Shown here in pieces: positions 8,612 through 18,234 of a stretch of DNA of 64,000 nucleotides. The stretch is from Clostridioides difficile_D. Lineage in GTDB: Bacteria > Bacillota > Clostridia > Peptostreptococcales > Peptostreptococcaceae. The first letter of the stretch is position 1; every line of letters begins with the position of its first letter. Below the pieces are notes generated by a model. The model was not told the DNA's origin, made no database searches, and worked only from the letters and a program-made list of their open reading frames with translations. The stretch spans positions 3,844,001 through 3,908,000 of the forward strand of contig OX244046.1 in the NCBI GenBank assembly GCA_945861085.1, written 5' to 3'. Both the position numbers and the translations under genes were made by a program.

Positions 8612-9484
8612 ATGAATATATTACAAAATGAAAATTTAATTATCGAATCAAGCATCTGTGGTGCTGAACTCACTAAAATATTTTCTAAAAAATATGATAG
8701 AAATATTCTTTGGGATGGTAATAAAAAATATTGGGGCAGACAATCACCAATATTATTCCCTATAGTAGGTAAACTTTTTGATAATGAAACAATAATAGAA
8801 GAAAATTTATATAGTATGACTCAGCATGGATTTGCTAGAGATATGGACTTTGAGATTGTAAATAAAGGAGATACATTCATATCTTATAAATTAACAGATA
8901 ATGAATCTACTTTAAAAAAATATCCCTATTCTTTTGAACTAATCATAAACTATACATTAAATGATAACAGTATTGATGTAGAATGGATTGTGAAAAATAC
9001 TGACTCTAAAGATATATTCTTTTCTATAGGCGGACATCCTGCATTCAATCTTCCTTTTTATGAACAAAATGACTTTTCTAAATATTATCTTGAATTTAAA
9101 AGAAGAAATGATGTAGAAAAAATTAATTTAAATGGTTCTTTTACTGATGATATAACATTTATTGGAGATTTAAAAAACTTACAATTAAATCCAGAATTGT
9201 TCAAAAATGATGCTTTGATATACACTAACATAGATGAAGTATCTATATGTAATAATGATGGCAGTAAATATGTAACCCTATCTATGAAAGATTTCCCTCT
9301 AGTTGGTATTTGGACTCCTTATTATAGTGAAACTAATTCTACTGCTCCATTTCTATGTATAGAACCTTGGTACGGTCTTGCTGATAGTATACATTCTAAT
9401 AAAATTTATACAGATAAGAAGTTCATTAATAAACTGAGTAAAGGAAAAGTTTTTACTGCTTCTTACAGTATAAATCTACACTAA
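8612..9484 (+). CDS. Aldose 1-epimerase family protein (LacX-like)
   Basis: This 290-aa protein belongs to the galactose mutarotase-like fold. Typical stretches are LFPIVGKLFDN, MTQHGFARDM (His near residue 72), FSIGGHPAFNLPF (His near 146) and FLCIEPWYGLAD (acidic base near 250). It resembles LacX-type proteins, which act on aldose sugars or hexose-6-phosphates; the exact substrate is not shown by the sequence. The start ATG follows AAAGGAG by 8 bases. It is a single-gene unit with its own promoter and a terminator at 9583-9617, opposite to most neighbours. Confidence 0.85.
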   Translation: MNILQNENLIIESSICGAELTKIFSKKYDRNILWDGNKKYWGRQSPILFPIVGKLFDNETIIEENLYSMTQHGFARDMDFEIVNKGDTFISYKLTDNESTLKKYPYSFELIINYTLNDNSIDVEWIVKNTDSKDIFFSIGGHPAFNLPFYEQNDFSKYYLEFKRRNDVEKINLNGSFTDDITFIGDLKNLQLNPELFKNDALIYTNIDEVSICNNDGSKYVTLSMKDFPLVGIWTPYYSETNSTAPFLCIEPWYGLADSIHSNKIYTDKKFINKLSKGKVFTASYSINLH

Positions 9485-9582
9485 ATAAAAATAAGTTACT
9501 ATGTTACCAAAGCGATAAAATATTTTAATATAAGTTACTATAAGAATATGAAGTAGTACTATATCAATATTCCTTAATCAAA

Positions 9583-9617
9583 AAATATTACTGGAATACA
9601 AAATTCCAGTAATATTT
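9583..9617. terminator. Bidirectional terminator
   Basis: A 15-bp stem AAATATTACTGGAAT with its complement closes a 5-base loop. The minus-strand reading ends in TTTTTTG, so it probably ends the PTS-peptidase operon; it can also end the plus-strand epimerase gene. The rest of 9485-9672 holds only a twice-occurring AAGTTACTA, which I do not interpret. Confidence 0.75.
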
Positions 9618-9672
9618 GCTAACTAAATAATATGTTTTTATACAAACCTATAAATGTCTTATTTTTTATAAT

Positions 9673-10860
9673 TTAACAATACATACTTATATATGTTTTT
9701 TTAATTCTATTTAGAGCCTCATTTAATGTTTCTTTAGGACACCCCACATTGATACGGATAAATCCCTCTCCATCTTTTACAAAATAACTTCCAACTACCA
9801 TAGTTAAATTTGCATGTCTAAAAAATGATTTAGATTCTTCTTCATTTTCAAATACTTCTCTCACATCTACCCAAGCTAGAAAAGAAGAGTCAGACTTCAT
9901 AACCCTTGCTTTTGGTATATGAGTTTCAAAGAAGTCATAAACTATTTCAAAATTCTTTTCTACATAATTAGTCATCTCATCTAGCCATCTTTCACTTTCA
10001 TTGTATGCTGCAACAATTGCTGGTATTGCAAATACATTTGGAGAAGTTATTGAATTACTTTTTAGTCTTTCTAATAAAGTCTCTCTAATTTTTAAATCTC
10101 TTATTAATACATACGACGTTTTTAATCCACCTAAGTTGAATCCTTTGTTAGGAGATACGCAGATTATGCTATTCTTATAAATTTCTGGATGAGCATTCCA
10201 TAAAGACACAAATCTATAACCTTTAAATACTACATCCCTATGAATTTCATCACTTACCAAAAGTACATTATACTTCAAACATAATTCTGACACTTGATAC
10301 AATTCTTCCTTTGTCCATATACGACCTGATGGATTTTGTGGACTACAGAATATAAATAATTTTATATTTTCGTGTTTCATTTTATTTTCCATGTCTTCTA
10401 AGTCTAGATAATATCTATTATTATTTAACTTTAATGAACTACAACATAACTTTCTATTATTATTTACTACAGCTTCTGCAAAAGGGTCATAGGCAGGTGT
10501 ATTTATCAATACACCCTCTCCTTCTTTAGTATATGCTTGGACTATATAATGAAGCGTTGAAACAGTACCAAAGGTTAACTTTATCCATTCTTTTTCTACA
10601 TATACATCAAATCTTCTTTTATTCCAGTTTATAATAGCATCATAGAAGTCATCTCCTATAAAAGTATAACTATAATCTCCTACTGATGCTCTTTTTAAAA
10701 TCGCTTCTTTTATAGCAGGTGCACATTCAAAATCAATATCAGCTAAATCCATAGGAATTGCATCTTCATTTAAGCCGAACTTTTCTTTAATTACATGATT
10801 GCTCCATTTCCTACAATTCCCTTCTTTACGATTTAACACTTTGTCAAAATTATATTTCAT
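9673..10860 (-). CDS. MalY/PatB-type PLP-dependent C-S lyase / aminotransferase
   Basis: This fold-type I PLP enzyme of 395 aa resembles PatB and MalY cystathionine beta-lyases. Motifs seen are FCSPQNPSGRIW (171-182), DEIH (204-207) and the PLP lysine Lys239 in SPNKGFNLGGL, where SKTFN is more usual. Such proteins split cysteine conjugates to pyruvate, ammonia and a thiol, or act as aminotransferases. It is the last gene of the PTS-peptidase operon, 4 bases after the M24 peptidase. This suggests it acts on an amino acid released by the peptidases. The specific substrate is unknown. Confidence 0.85.
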   Translation of the reverse strand: MKYNFDKVLNRKEGNCRKWSNHVIKEKFGLNEDAIPMDLADIDFECAPAIKEAILKRASVGDYSYTFIGDDFYDAIINWNKRRFDVYVEKEWIKLTFGTVSTLHYIVQAYTKEGEGVLINTPAYDPFAEAVVNNNRKLCCSSLKLNNNRYYLDLEDMENKMKHENIKLFIFCSPQNPSGRIWTKEELYQVSELCLKYNVLLVSDEIHRDVVFKGYRFVSLWNAHPEIYKNSIICVSPNKGFNLGGLKTSYVLIRDLKIRETLLERLKSNSITSPNVFAIPAIVAAYNESERWLDEMTNYVEKNFEIVYDFFETHIPKARVMKSDSSFLAWVDVREVFENEEESKSFFRHANLTMVVGSYFVKDGEGFIRINVGCPKETLNEALNRIKKTYISMYC

Positions 10861-10864
10861 AATT

Positions 10865-11935
10865 TTACTCTCCTAATATTATAAAATCTTTAGATGTTTT
10901 ATTAAGTGGGACACCTTTTCCATCTATTATAACAACATCATCTTCTACTCTAACTCCCCCTATATTAGGAATATAGATACCTGGCTCACAAGACATTACC
11001 ATTCCCTCTGTTAATATATCTTCACTATTTGGATTTAGAGTTGGAACTTCACCATCTCCAAGACCTATACCATGTCCCAATCCATGATTAAAATATTCAC
11101 CAAATCCATGTTTATCTATAATTTTTCTGGCTACTTTGTCAACATCACTGGCCTTAACTCCTTCTTTTATTGATTCTATTGCAGATAATTGTGCTTCTAA
11201 TACTACATCATATATCTCTTGAATAATTTCAGGAGGTTTACCTATAGATATTGTACGAGTCATATCTGATTGATAGCCTTGATAAACAACACCAAAATCT
11301 ATCGTTATAGCTTCATTTGCTTTTAATCTCTTATTTGTAGGTCTTCCGTGTGGCATTGCTCCTCTTTCTCCTGATACTACTATTGTTTCAAAAGACATTC
11401 CACTTGCACCTTTTTTCAATGCATGATACTGAATTAGAGCTGATACTTCTAGTTCAGTCATATCTTTTTTAATCTCAGAAATAACCTTACTAAATACTTC
11501 ATCTGTAATCTCACAAGCTTTTTTAATAAGCTCAATTTCTTCTTTAGATTTTATAGCCCTTAACTTCCATAATTCATTGGTCATTAAATCTATTTCAAAA
11601 CCTGCATTTTTTAGCAAAATATACTCTTGTATACTCATAGCTTGATTTTCTATCGCTAACTTTTCTACATGCAATTCCCTTAATAACTCAATTATATCTG
11701 TTATATAAGAACCTTGAGTTACAACTCTTTTTATGAAGCCAGTCGTTTTTTTATCTGCTTCATCAGTATATCTGCCATCTAGAATCTGATAATTTTTATC
11801 TCTAGTAACAAGCACATACACACCACTACCTGATAGTGCTCCTATATATCTTTTAGTATTTTTTGCTTTAATCAAAAGAGCGTCAACACCTCTTTTATGT
11901 ATTAAATCTACTAGTCTATCTATTGTATTATTCAT
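10865..11935 (-). CDS. M24 family Xaa-Pro aminopeptidase
   Basis: The 356-aa protein has a creatinase-like N-terminal domain and a pita-bread peptidase domain. All five metal ligands can be placed: Asp213 and Asp224 (TIDFGVVYQGYQSD), His288 (FNHGLGHGIG), Glu317 (SCEPGIY) and Glu331 (VRVEDDV). It should remove N-terminal residues ahead of proline in the cytoplasm. It lies 9 bases after the PTS IIC gene and 4 before the MalY-like gene. Operon placement suggests a link to an imported peptide or amino-acid conjugate. Confidence 0.92.
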   Translation of the reverse strand: MNNTIDRLVDLIHKRGVDALLIKAKNTKRYIGALSGSGVYVLVTRDKNYQILDGRYTDEADKKTTGFIKRVVTQGSYITDIIELLRELHVEKLAIENQAMSIQEYILLKNAGFEIDLMTNELWKLRAIKSKEEIELIKKACEITDEVFSKVISEIKKDMTELEVSALIQYHALKKGASGMSFETIVVSGERGAMPHGRPTNKRLKANEAITIDFGVVYQGYQSDMTRTISIGKPPEIIQEIYDVVLEAQLSAIESIKEGVKASDVDKVARKIIDKHGFGEYFNHGLGHGIGLGDGEVPTLNPNSEDILTEGMVMSCEPGIYIPNIGGVRVEDDVVIIDGKGVPLNKTSKDFIILGE

Positions 11936-11944
11936 AGTAAAATA

Positions 11945-13267
11945 TTAGAAATCCAGTCCTAAATCGTCTAATAAGTCTTCTTCTTCTTTAGAGAATATAT
12001 TCTTACTTTCTTCTTTTTGTTTTTTATTATTTTGTTGACGTTCCATTATTTTAAAGAATGGCCAATATAATAAAACTGCTAATACTAATTGCAATGCATT
12101 TGCTAATATGGAATGCCAATCCCCATTAGTTAAAAACCCTTCTAAGAATACACCTACATATGGAGGGTCAAATACTGGTTTTGCTAACCAGCCCCAGTGC
12201 ATAAAAAACATTGGTAATGTACCTATTATAGCTCCACCAAATACATGTGGTATAAACATTATTGGATTTAATATTATTGGTGCACCAAATAATATTGGTT
12301 CATTTATCCCAAATAATGCAGGGAATAGCGATACACGTCCAATTTTCTTATAAGAGGAATTCTTAGATAACATACATGCAATTACACAACCTATACTAAT
12401 TCCACAACCTGTAAATCCAAAGAATGCACTTGAAGCTCCTGCTGTAAAGAAATGAGGTATTGTTTCCCCAGCTTGCATAGCTGCTATATTTTCAGCTATA
12501 AATGTAATCATTATAGGTCTAGTTATAGGGCTAAACACTGATGAATGTATTCCAAAAAAGAATATAGTACATATAGCAAAATTAAGTGCAAGAACTGACC
12601 ATGGATTATCCATACTTCCTACTAATGGAGATAAAAATTGAGTAAGTATCTGTGGAGGTAATTCTCCAAACACTTTTAATGAAACAAAACGAGCAACTAT
12701 AAAAGTACCACAAACTATTATAGTTGTTGGTATTAATTCAAAAGACCTAGATACAAAATCAGGTACATTTTCTGGCATTTTTATTGTAATATTTTTCTTA
12801 CTACAGAAATTATATAACTCCACAGAACCAAGTCCTGCTATCATCCCTGTAAATAACCCCTTAGCTCCTAAGTTTCCTATTTCTAATGCTCCATCTGGTG
12901 TAAATGATGCTACTAGGAACAGAAAAGAAAAAGTTGATAGTGTAACACAGCCTGGTATATATAATTTATAATAATTACCTAGATTAAAAGCAATACACAT
13001 ACAGGCATATAACCCTATCAGTCCGATGGAAAGACTTACTGGTAAGTCTAATATTGCTGCGTTATTCAATATGAATTTGCTTATTGAATTATTTTCTCCA
13101 AGCATGTTTGGAAGTGCTGGAAGTATTGCAAATATACTTCCTAATATTGTAAATGGTGTCATAGCAACCATACCAGCCTTTATAGAACCAAGGTGACGTT
13201 GATTGTCAACCTTGTGAGCTAAAGGCATAAATACTCTATTCATAAATGCTTCAAATTTTGAAAACAT
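11945..13267 (-). CDS. PTS system, lactose/cellobiose-family IIC permease
   Basis: This is a 440-aa membrane permease of the Lac family of phosphotransferase systems. About ten hydrophobic segments and the family signature GINEPILFGAPIILNP (near residue 320) are present. Length and N-terminus (FEAFMNRVFMPLAHKV) fit CelB/LicC proteins. The C-terminal tail is charged, with EESKNIFSKEEEDLLDDLG. The partners IIB and IIA are encoded directly upstream. The sugar is not evident, and no phospho-beta-glycosidase gene is present in the operon. Confidence 0.95.
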   Translation of the reverse strand: MFSKFEAFMNRVFMPLAHKVDNQRHLGSIKAGMVAMTPFTILGSIFAILPALPNMLGENNSISKFILNNAAILDLPVSLSIGLIGLYACMCIAFNLGNYYKLYIPGCVTLSTFSFLFLVASFTPDGALEIGNLGAKGLFTGMIAGLGSVELYNFCSKKNITIKMPENVPDFVSRSFELIPTTIIVCGTFIVARFVSLKVFGELPPQILTQFLSPLVGSMDNPWSVLALNFAICTIFFFGIHSSVFSPITRPIMITFIAENIAAMQAGETIPHFFTAGASSAFFGFTGCGISIGCVIACMLSKNSSYKKIGRVSLFPALFGINEPILFGAPIILNPIMFIPHVFGGAIIGTLPMFFMHWGWLAKPVFDPPYVGVFLEGFLTNGDWHSILANALQLVLAVLLYWPFFKIMERQQNNKKQKEESKNIFSKEEEDLLDDLGLDF

Positions 13268-13298
13268 ATTTAATCCCCCTTTTCCCTCGGTATTCTAA

Positions 13299-13634
13299 TT
13301 ATCCTTGAGCTAATTGATGTTTCTTATAAGTTATCAATGCTAACTTCATAACTGTAGCTCCATCCATTTTCCCATATACATCTTTATCTATTACTGCAAA
13401 AGGTTTATTTTTTGGCTCTAATATTCCTTTTAAGAAGTCTATTTTATGAGCTATTTGAGGACCTATAAGTACTATATCCCAATCATCAATTTCACTTTCT
13501 ATTGAATCTGCTGGTATAGCTGTGAATTCAAAATCTTTTTCATTAAGTTTGGCACTTTCTTTTACTACCTTTTTCATATTTTGCATTAGCATATTAGTAG
13601 AAAATCCACCTGCACAACATAATAATATCTTCAT
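13299..13634 (-). CDS. PTS system, lactose/cellobiose-family IIB
   Basis: The 111-aa cytoplasmic phosphocarrier begins MKILLCCAGGFSTNML. By alignment with the CxxGxST phosphorylation loop of the family, Cys7 should carry the phosphate received from IIA. One residue differs from the usual CxxGMST (Phe in place of Met). The fold pattern VLIGPQIAHKIDFLK and AVIDKDVYGKMDG is characteristic. It sits between IIA and IIC in the operon. Confidence 0.93.
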   Translation of the reverse strand: MKILLCCAGGFSTNMLMQNMKKVVKESAKLNEKDFEFTAIPADSIESEIDDWDIVLIGPQIAHKIDFLKGILEPKNKPFAVIDKDVYGKMDGATVMKLALITYKKHQLAQG

Positions 13635-13733
13635 AATAATTCCTCCTAAAATTTGTATTTTTTATTATCTCTTAAAAGTATTTAAAACTTTTTAAAAGAA
13701 ATTTTATATAAATAATCTATTTATACACTACAA

Positions 13734-14039
13734 TTACTTATCAAAACAATATATCAAAGCCTCTATCAAATCTTTTGCTAGTTGAGAAGTCATATAGTGG
13801 TCTTGAGCATGTACCATTAAAAGACTCATTGCTGGGCTTTCAACATCTTCATTTAAATCCTGAGTTATTAATTCTGTCTGTATTCTGTGTGCTTCAACAT
13901 CTATTTTGCGAGCCTCCTCTATCAATAATTTTGCTCCTTTAAAATCTTTTGCCTTCACTTTTTTTAAAGCTTCGAAGGCCTTTGATTTACTTTCTCCTGC
14001 AGTTGATATAAGCTCCATTATTTGTACTTCTGTTGACAT
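13734..14039 (-). CDS. PTS system, lactose/cellobiose-family IIA
   Basis: This 101-aa all-helical trimeric IIA protein contains the phosphorylated His77 and the metal-binding Asp80 in SLLMVHAQDHYMTS, matching the active site of IIA(Lac). It receives phosphate from HPr and passes it to IIB. It starts 14 bases after the M42 peptidase gene and precedes IIB by about 100 bases. Confidence 0.94.
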   Translation of the reverse strand: MSTEVQIMELISTAGESKSKAFEALKKVKAKDFKGAKLLIEEARKIDVEAHRIQTELITQDLNEDVESPAMSLLMVHAQDHYMTSQLAKDLIEALIYCFDK

Positions 14040-14053
14040 TTTTTTATTCTCCT

Positions 14054-15097
14054 TTATATAAAATTTCTTATATACTTATATTTTTCTTCATCAAAATTTA
14101 AAATTAACTGTGTATACAATCTTATAATGGCATATAAATCTTTATTACTTACTATCGAAAATGCACAATGACCATATCTAACTGGTACACAAGTTACTAC
14201 ACAAGGTTTCCCTTCATTTACAAGATGTGCTTCTCCTCCATCAGTCCCACCTGATTCAAACATATCATGTTGAAGTAATATATTATTTTCATCAGCAATT
14301 TCTATTACATAATCCACCATTTTTCTACTAGGGACTAGAGTCCTATCTCTATGCATTAGCATTATACCTTTATCAATTTGTTTCTGATTTGTATAATCTC
14401 TCACAAACTCATTCTTAGTACATGCTACATCTATTACAAATACTATATCGGGATTTATTAACTGTGTTGATGTCTTTGCCCCTCTTATTCCAACTTCTTC
14501 ACTACTTGTAGCTGCAAAATGAATATTACAATTTAGATTTTCTTTCTTAAGTTCTTTTAAAACTTCTCCCATCACAAAGCATCCTATTCTATCATCAAAA
14601 GCCTTTCCCACTAATCGGTCTGGCAAAGTAAATTCCTCAAACTTTGTTGTATATGTTACCATATCACCAACATTAATCCCTAAATTATGTACCTCCTCTT
14701 CTGTATATGCTCCAATATCTGCATATATATTTTCAGCTTTACCATCATTGTATGTTGCATTTATGATAGCAGGGATTTTTTTCCCTTCTTTTGTTGTAAT
14801 TCTAACTTTTTGTACAAACTGTGCAAGAGGTTTTACCCCTCCTATTGTTATTAGGTGAATCATGCCAAGTTTGTCTATACTTCTCACCATAAATCCAACT
14901 TCATCCATATGAGCACAAACCATTATGTTTGGTGCATTTTCATCTTTTATCTTAGAAAAGATTATACTACCTAGCCCATCACATATAACTTTATCACTAT
15001 AAGCTTTTAGCTCTTGTAGTAAAACATGTCTAACCTCTTCTTCATTAGATGCTATACCATCTGCTTCTGATAATCTCTTAAAAAACTCTATATTCAT
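14054..15097 (-). CDS. M42 family metallo-aminopeptidase
   Basis: This 347-aa protein belongs to the glutamyl aminopeptidase/tetrahedral aminopeptidase family, often mislabelled endoglucanase. Ligands are His63 and Asp65 (CAHMDEVG), Asp168 (GKAFDDRIG), Glu200/Glu201 (ATSSEEVG), Asp223 (VIDVACT) and a late His in RYGHCAFS. It should be a cytoplasmic dinuclear aminopeptidase. It lies 2 bases from the regulator and 14 from the PTS IIA gene, so it is co-expressed with the transporter. The substrate is probably a short peptide or amino-acyl conjugate brought in by the PTS, which is inference. Confidence 0.93.
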   Translation of the reverse strand: MNIEFFKRLSEADGIASNEEEVRHVLLQELKAYSDKVICDGLGSIIFSKIKDENAPNIMVCAHMDEVGFMVRSIDKLGMIHLITIGGVKPLAQFVQKVRITTKEGKKIPAIINATYNDGKAENIYADIGAYTEEEVHNLGINVGDMVTYTTKFEEFTLPDRLVGKAFDDRIGCFVMGEVLKELKKENLNCNIHFAATSSEEVGIRGAKTSTQLINPDIVFVIDVACTKNEFVRDYTNQKQIDKGIMLMHRDRTLVPSRKMVDYVIEIADENNILLQHDMFESGGTDGGEAHLVNEGKPCVVTCVPVRYGHCAFSIVSNKDLYAIIRLYTQLILNFDEEKYKYIRNFI

Positions 15098-15099
15098 GT

Positions 15100-17001
15100 C
15101 TAACCTCCCAGGTAGATTTTTAACTTATACATAAACTCTTCATAGGATTGTGACTTATTTAGCATATCTACCATATCCTTATCAGCCATAATCTTACTTA
15201 GATATTTAGATATTTGCTTATGAAGCTCTAGATTTCCCTTTATTAATGAAATCATGAAAATAATCTTTGGTACTCTATTTTCATAACTAATATCAGTTTG
15301 TATCAAGGCTACTGATATAATATTTTTATTACCTGTCATTTCAATTGGATGAGGTATCGCCACACCATTTGTATAAATAGTACTCAAATAACTTTCTCTT
15401 TCCCACACATCTTTAGGATATGTTTGAGAACAAGCTCCTTCATCAACTATACATTGTGACATACTATCAAGGATATTCTTATATTTGATTTTTTCTTTTA
15501 TACACCTAAAGTGATTCTTATCAAATAGACCTAATATATATTGTTTTGGGCTTGATATATTTCCTATATGGTCTGCAAATCTAATACTTTCTTTAATATC
15601 CAAATAATCTAGTTCGTCTAAAATTTCATTTATAAGTATAACTGGAGCATTTATTTCAAATAAAAGATTTGTTATTGAAAAAATCAAGTCTGGTGCAAAT
15701 TCTATTACAGCTTTTTCTTCTAATAATGAAAAATTTCTTATCTCAGCATTTGGAAATATCTCTTTAAGTCTTAAATTTATCAAAAATGCACTGCCTCCGC
15801 CAGAAGAGCATATTATTGCTATCTTATATTTTTTATTAAAGTTAGCCTCTTCTCTCTTTTCGAAAGGAACAGCAATATGAGTAGCTATAAAACCTATTTC
15901 ATCTTGACTTATTTTTATATGATACTCATTTTCTATGATTTTTGAAAATTGAATAGATAAATTAAAAACAGTTGGATACTGTTGACTTATTTTAACTGAA
16001 AAAGGATTTATTATCTTGTGATTCTTCTTTATACGTTCTATTAAACATGCAATATGTAAATAAAATAAGTTAAGAAACTCTTTATCTTCTAAAAAGTTAG
16101 AGTTATACTTTTTATCTATATCTTTAAAAAATTCACACATAATATCTTGAAGTTTATTTTTATCTATATTCTTTATGGTGGCTTTCTTATCTTTAGTCCT
16201 TAATTTTATAAGCTGCTTTAAATAATACTTTTCATCATAAGTAAGGTTACATTTTTTATCTCTAAAAATTTTATCTAATAATTCATCTATAATTAAATCT
16301 TCTGTATATGATTCTAAATCACTAACATTTCTTGCTACTCTCATGCTAACTCTTATATACAATATAATAATTTGTGCTAATATTTCCTCAAGTTCTGTTA
16401 GGTTGACTTCTAAATCATGTTCATTAAGTACATTTTTTATTGTACTTCTGATATTATCTAATTTAAAATTATCTATAAACTTATTTCTGTACTCTATTAT
16501 ATTTCTATTCCCTTTAAAATAACTCTCCACTAATCTGCTTTGAATTTCTTTTATAGACCCTTCTATTTTAATTCCATAATGAGCCTTTCGTTCCAATTTT
16601 AATTCTGTATCTTTTATCTTTTTATCTACCTTTTTTAAATCATTTTTTATTTGAGATGAACTTACTAAAAATTTTTTACTTAACTGTTCTATAGTTTTAT
16701 AACCTTCATTTACTAAAAGTTCTACTATTATAGATTCTAACCGTTGTTCTGGATTTTCAACTAAATCTGAGGGTAAGTTTTTTAGGTAATGCTCGAATTT
16801 ATCTTGGTCCTTAATATTTAGAATATATCCTAGTTTAGACTTATATTCTAATTTGAAACCATTACATTCTTTTATAGTTTCTATATTTTTTATTTCATTT
16901 CTGATAGTTCGAGTAGATACCCCCAACTTATCTGCAAAATAATCTATATTTAGATAACCACTACTATTTTTTAATGTTTCAAGAATAATGCGTTCTCTCA
17001 T
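15100..17001 (-). CDS. PRD-containing transcriptional activator with EIIB- and EIIA-like domains (LicR/MtlR type)
   Basis: The 633-aa regulator heads the PTS-peptidase operon. The order of domains is: an HTH near residues 5-60 (NIDYFADKLGVSTRTIRNEI) and a second one near 95-150, two PRDs (about 170-280 and 290-395, with His in FIATHIAVPFEKRE), an EIIB-like domain with Cys in IICSSGGGSAFLI (about 405-500), and an EIIA-like domain with the phospho-His in NGVAIPHPIEMTG (about 555). Such proteins are controlled by PTS phosphorylation and activate the operon when substrate flows. A GGGAGGTGGGG ribosome site precedes the ATG. Confidence 0.9.
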   Translation of the reverse strand: MRERIILETLKNSSGYLNIDYFADKLGVSTRTIRNEIKNIETIKECNGFKLEYKSKLGYILNIKDQDKFEHYLKNLPSDLVENPEQRLESIIVELLVNEGYKTIEQLSKKFLVSSSQIKNDLKKVDKKIKDTELKLERKAHYGIKIEGSIKEIQSRLVESYFKGNRNIIEYRNKFIDNFKLDNIRSTIKNVLNEHDLEVNLTELEEILAQIIILYIRVSMRVARNVSDLESYTEDLIIDELLDKIFRDKKCNLTYDEKYYLKQLIKLRTKDKKATIKNIDKNKLQDIMCEFFKDIDKKYNSNFLEDKEFLNLFYLHIACLIERIKKNHKIINPFSVKISQQYPTVFNLSIQFSKIIENEYHIKISQDEIGFIATHIAVPFEKREEANFNKKYKIAIICSSGGGSAFLINLRLKEIFPNAEIRNFSLLEEKAVIEFAPDLIFSITNLLFEINAPVILINEILDELDYLDIKESIRFADHIGNISSPKQYILGLFDKNHFRCIKEKIKYKNILDSMSQCIVDEGACSQTYPKDVWERESYLSTIYTNGVAIPHPIEMTGNKNIISVALIQTDISYENRVPKIIFMISLIKGNLELHKQISKYLSKIMADKDMVDMLNKSQSYEEFMYKLKIYLGG

Positions 17002-17290
17002 ATCCCCACCTCCCTCAGTGTTATTATCACGTTTTTCAAAGTAGTATTAAACAAAGCTATTTTCTTATCAAGTCAACATTTTTGTTTTAATTTATCGAAT
17101 TTTATATCCTAGTATATTTTAAAACCAAAATTTAATATACATATTTCATAATAATAAAATATATAGTTCAATTTTTATTATATTTTAATTATATATGTAA
17201 TACTTTACCAATAAAAGCTGATATTTTTCATCAATTAAATGAAAAAAATACACCATTATACCTATAATTGATATAAACTTTTCATATAAC

Positions 17291-17329
17291 AAATATCCTA
17301 AACTTATCTAAAATAAATTTAGGATATTT
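17291..17329 (-). terminator. Terminator after the aldolase gene
   Basis: A 12-bp stem AAATATCCTAAA with its complement and a 15-base loop lies just past the aldolase stop codon. The U-tract on the minus strand is poor (TTTGTTAT), so efficiency may be modest. The remaining 17002-17290 is AT-rich regulatory DNA for the PRD regulator; I see no gene or clear promoter in it. Confidence 0.6.
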
Positions 17330-17335
17330 TATTTT

Positions 17336-18187
17336 TTATGCTTTATTTACAGACCCACAGACTTTAATCTTTTCTTTTACAAAATCCTTTACTGATTGAA
17401 GACCTGATAATCCATATTTCTTAGGGTCTATAACTTCATAATCTTCATTTAAAACCTTTTTAACACCATTACTATATGCAATTCTTAATTCAGTTGCATA
17501 GTTAACTTTTGCTATACCTCTTCTTATAGCCTCTTTTATAATATCATCATGTATTCCTGAACCTCCATGCAATACTAAAGGTACTGAAACTACTTTTTTA
17601 ATTTCTGATAGTCTGTCTAAATCTATTTTAGGGTCACCCTTATATAATCCATGTGCAGTACCTATAGCTATAGCTAATGAAGATACTCCTGTTCTATCGA
17701 CAAACTCCTTTGCCTCTTTTGGATTTGTATAATCATTACTATCTCCACCATCTAAATCATCTTCTTTTCCGCCAACTTTTCCAAGTTCTGCTTCCACTGG
17801 TATAAAAGACGGGCTACATGCTTTTACTACTGACTCAGATAAAGATATATTATTTTCAAAACTTTTATGAGAACCGTCTATCATTATTGATGTATAACCA
17901 TTTCTTAAAGCTTTCATCGCAAGGTCAAAACTTGAGCCATGGTCCAGATGCATTGCTACAGGTATCTTTACTCTTTCCGCAGCAACCTTTGCATTTGCTA
18001 GATAATAATCAAGCCCTGCATACTTTACAGTAGACGGAGTAGTTTGTAATATTACTGGAGAATTTAACTCCGCAGCAGCTTCTATAACAGCAATTACCAT
18101 CTCCATATTTTCTACATTAAATGCTCCTACTGCATATCCTTCATCTTGTGCTTTTTTAAGCATAGATGTTGTTGTTACTAATGCCAC
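17336..18187 (-). CDS. Class II fructose/tagatose-bisphosphate aldolase (GatY/KbaY-like)
   Basis: A zinc-dependent class II aldolase of 283 aa. Conserved stretches include MHLDHGSSFDLAMKAL (Asp and zinc His), VEAELGKVGG, GTAHGLYKG and LVLHGGSGIHDD (zinc His). It splits fructose- or tagatose-1,6-bisphosphate to DHAP and glyceraldehyde-3-phosphate. The chosen start is GTG, giving MALVTTTSML, because the GGGGGG ribosome site covers the longer TTG start. The AgaS-like gene upstream and nearby kinase favour tagatose bisphosphate, i.e. a galactosamine route. Confidence 0.9.
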   Translation of the reverse strand: MALVTTTSMLKKAQDEGYAVGAFNVENMEMVIAVIEAAAELNSPVILQTTPSTVKYAGLDYYLANAKVAAERVKIPVAMHLDHGSSFDLAMKALRNGYTSIMIDGSHKSFENNISLSESVVKACSPSFIPVEAELGKVGGKEDDLDGGDSNDYTNPKEAKEFVDRTGVSSLAIAIGTAHGLYKGDPKIDLDRLSEIKKVVSVPLVLHGGSGIHDDIIKEAIRRGIAKVNYATELRIAYSNGVKKVLNEDYEVIDPKKYGLSGLQSVKDFVKEKIKVCGSVNKA

Positions 18188-18234
18188 ATTGATACCCCCC
18201 AAATTATTTAATTATAAGATTTTAATCATCACTT

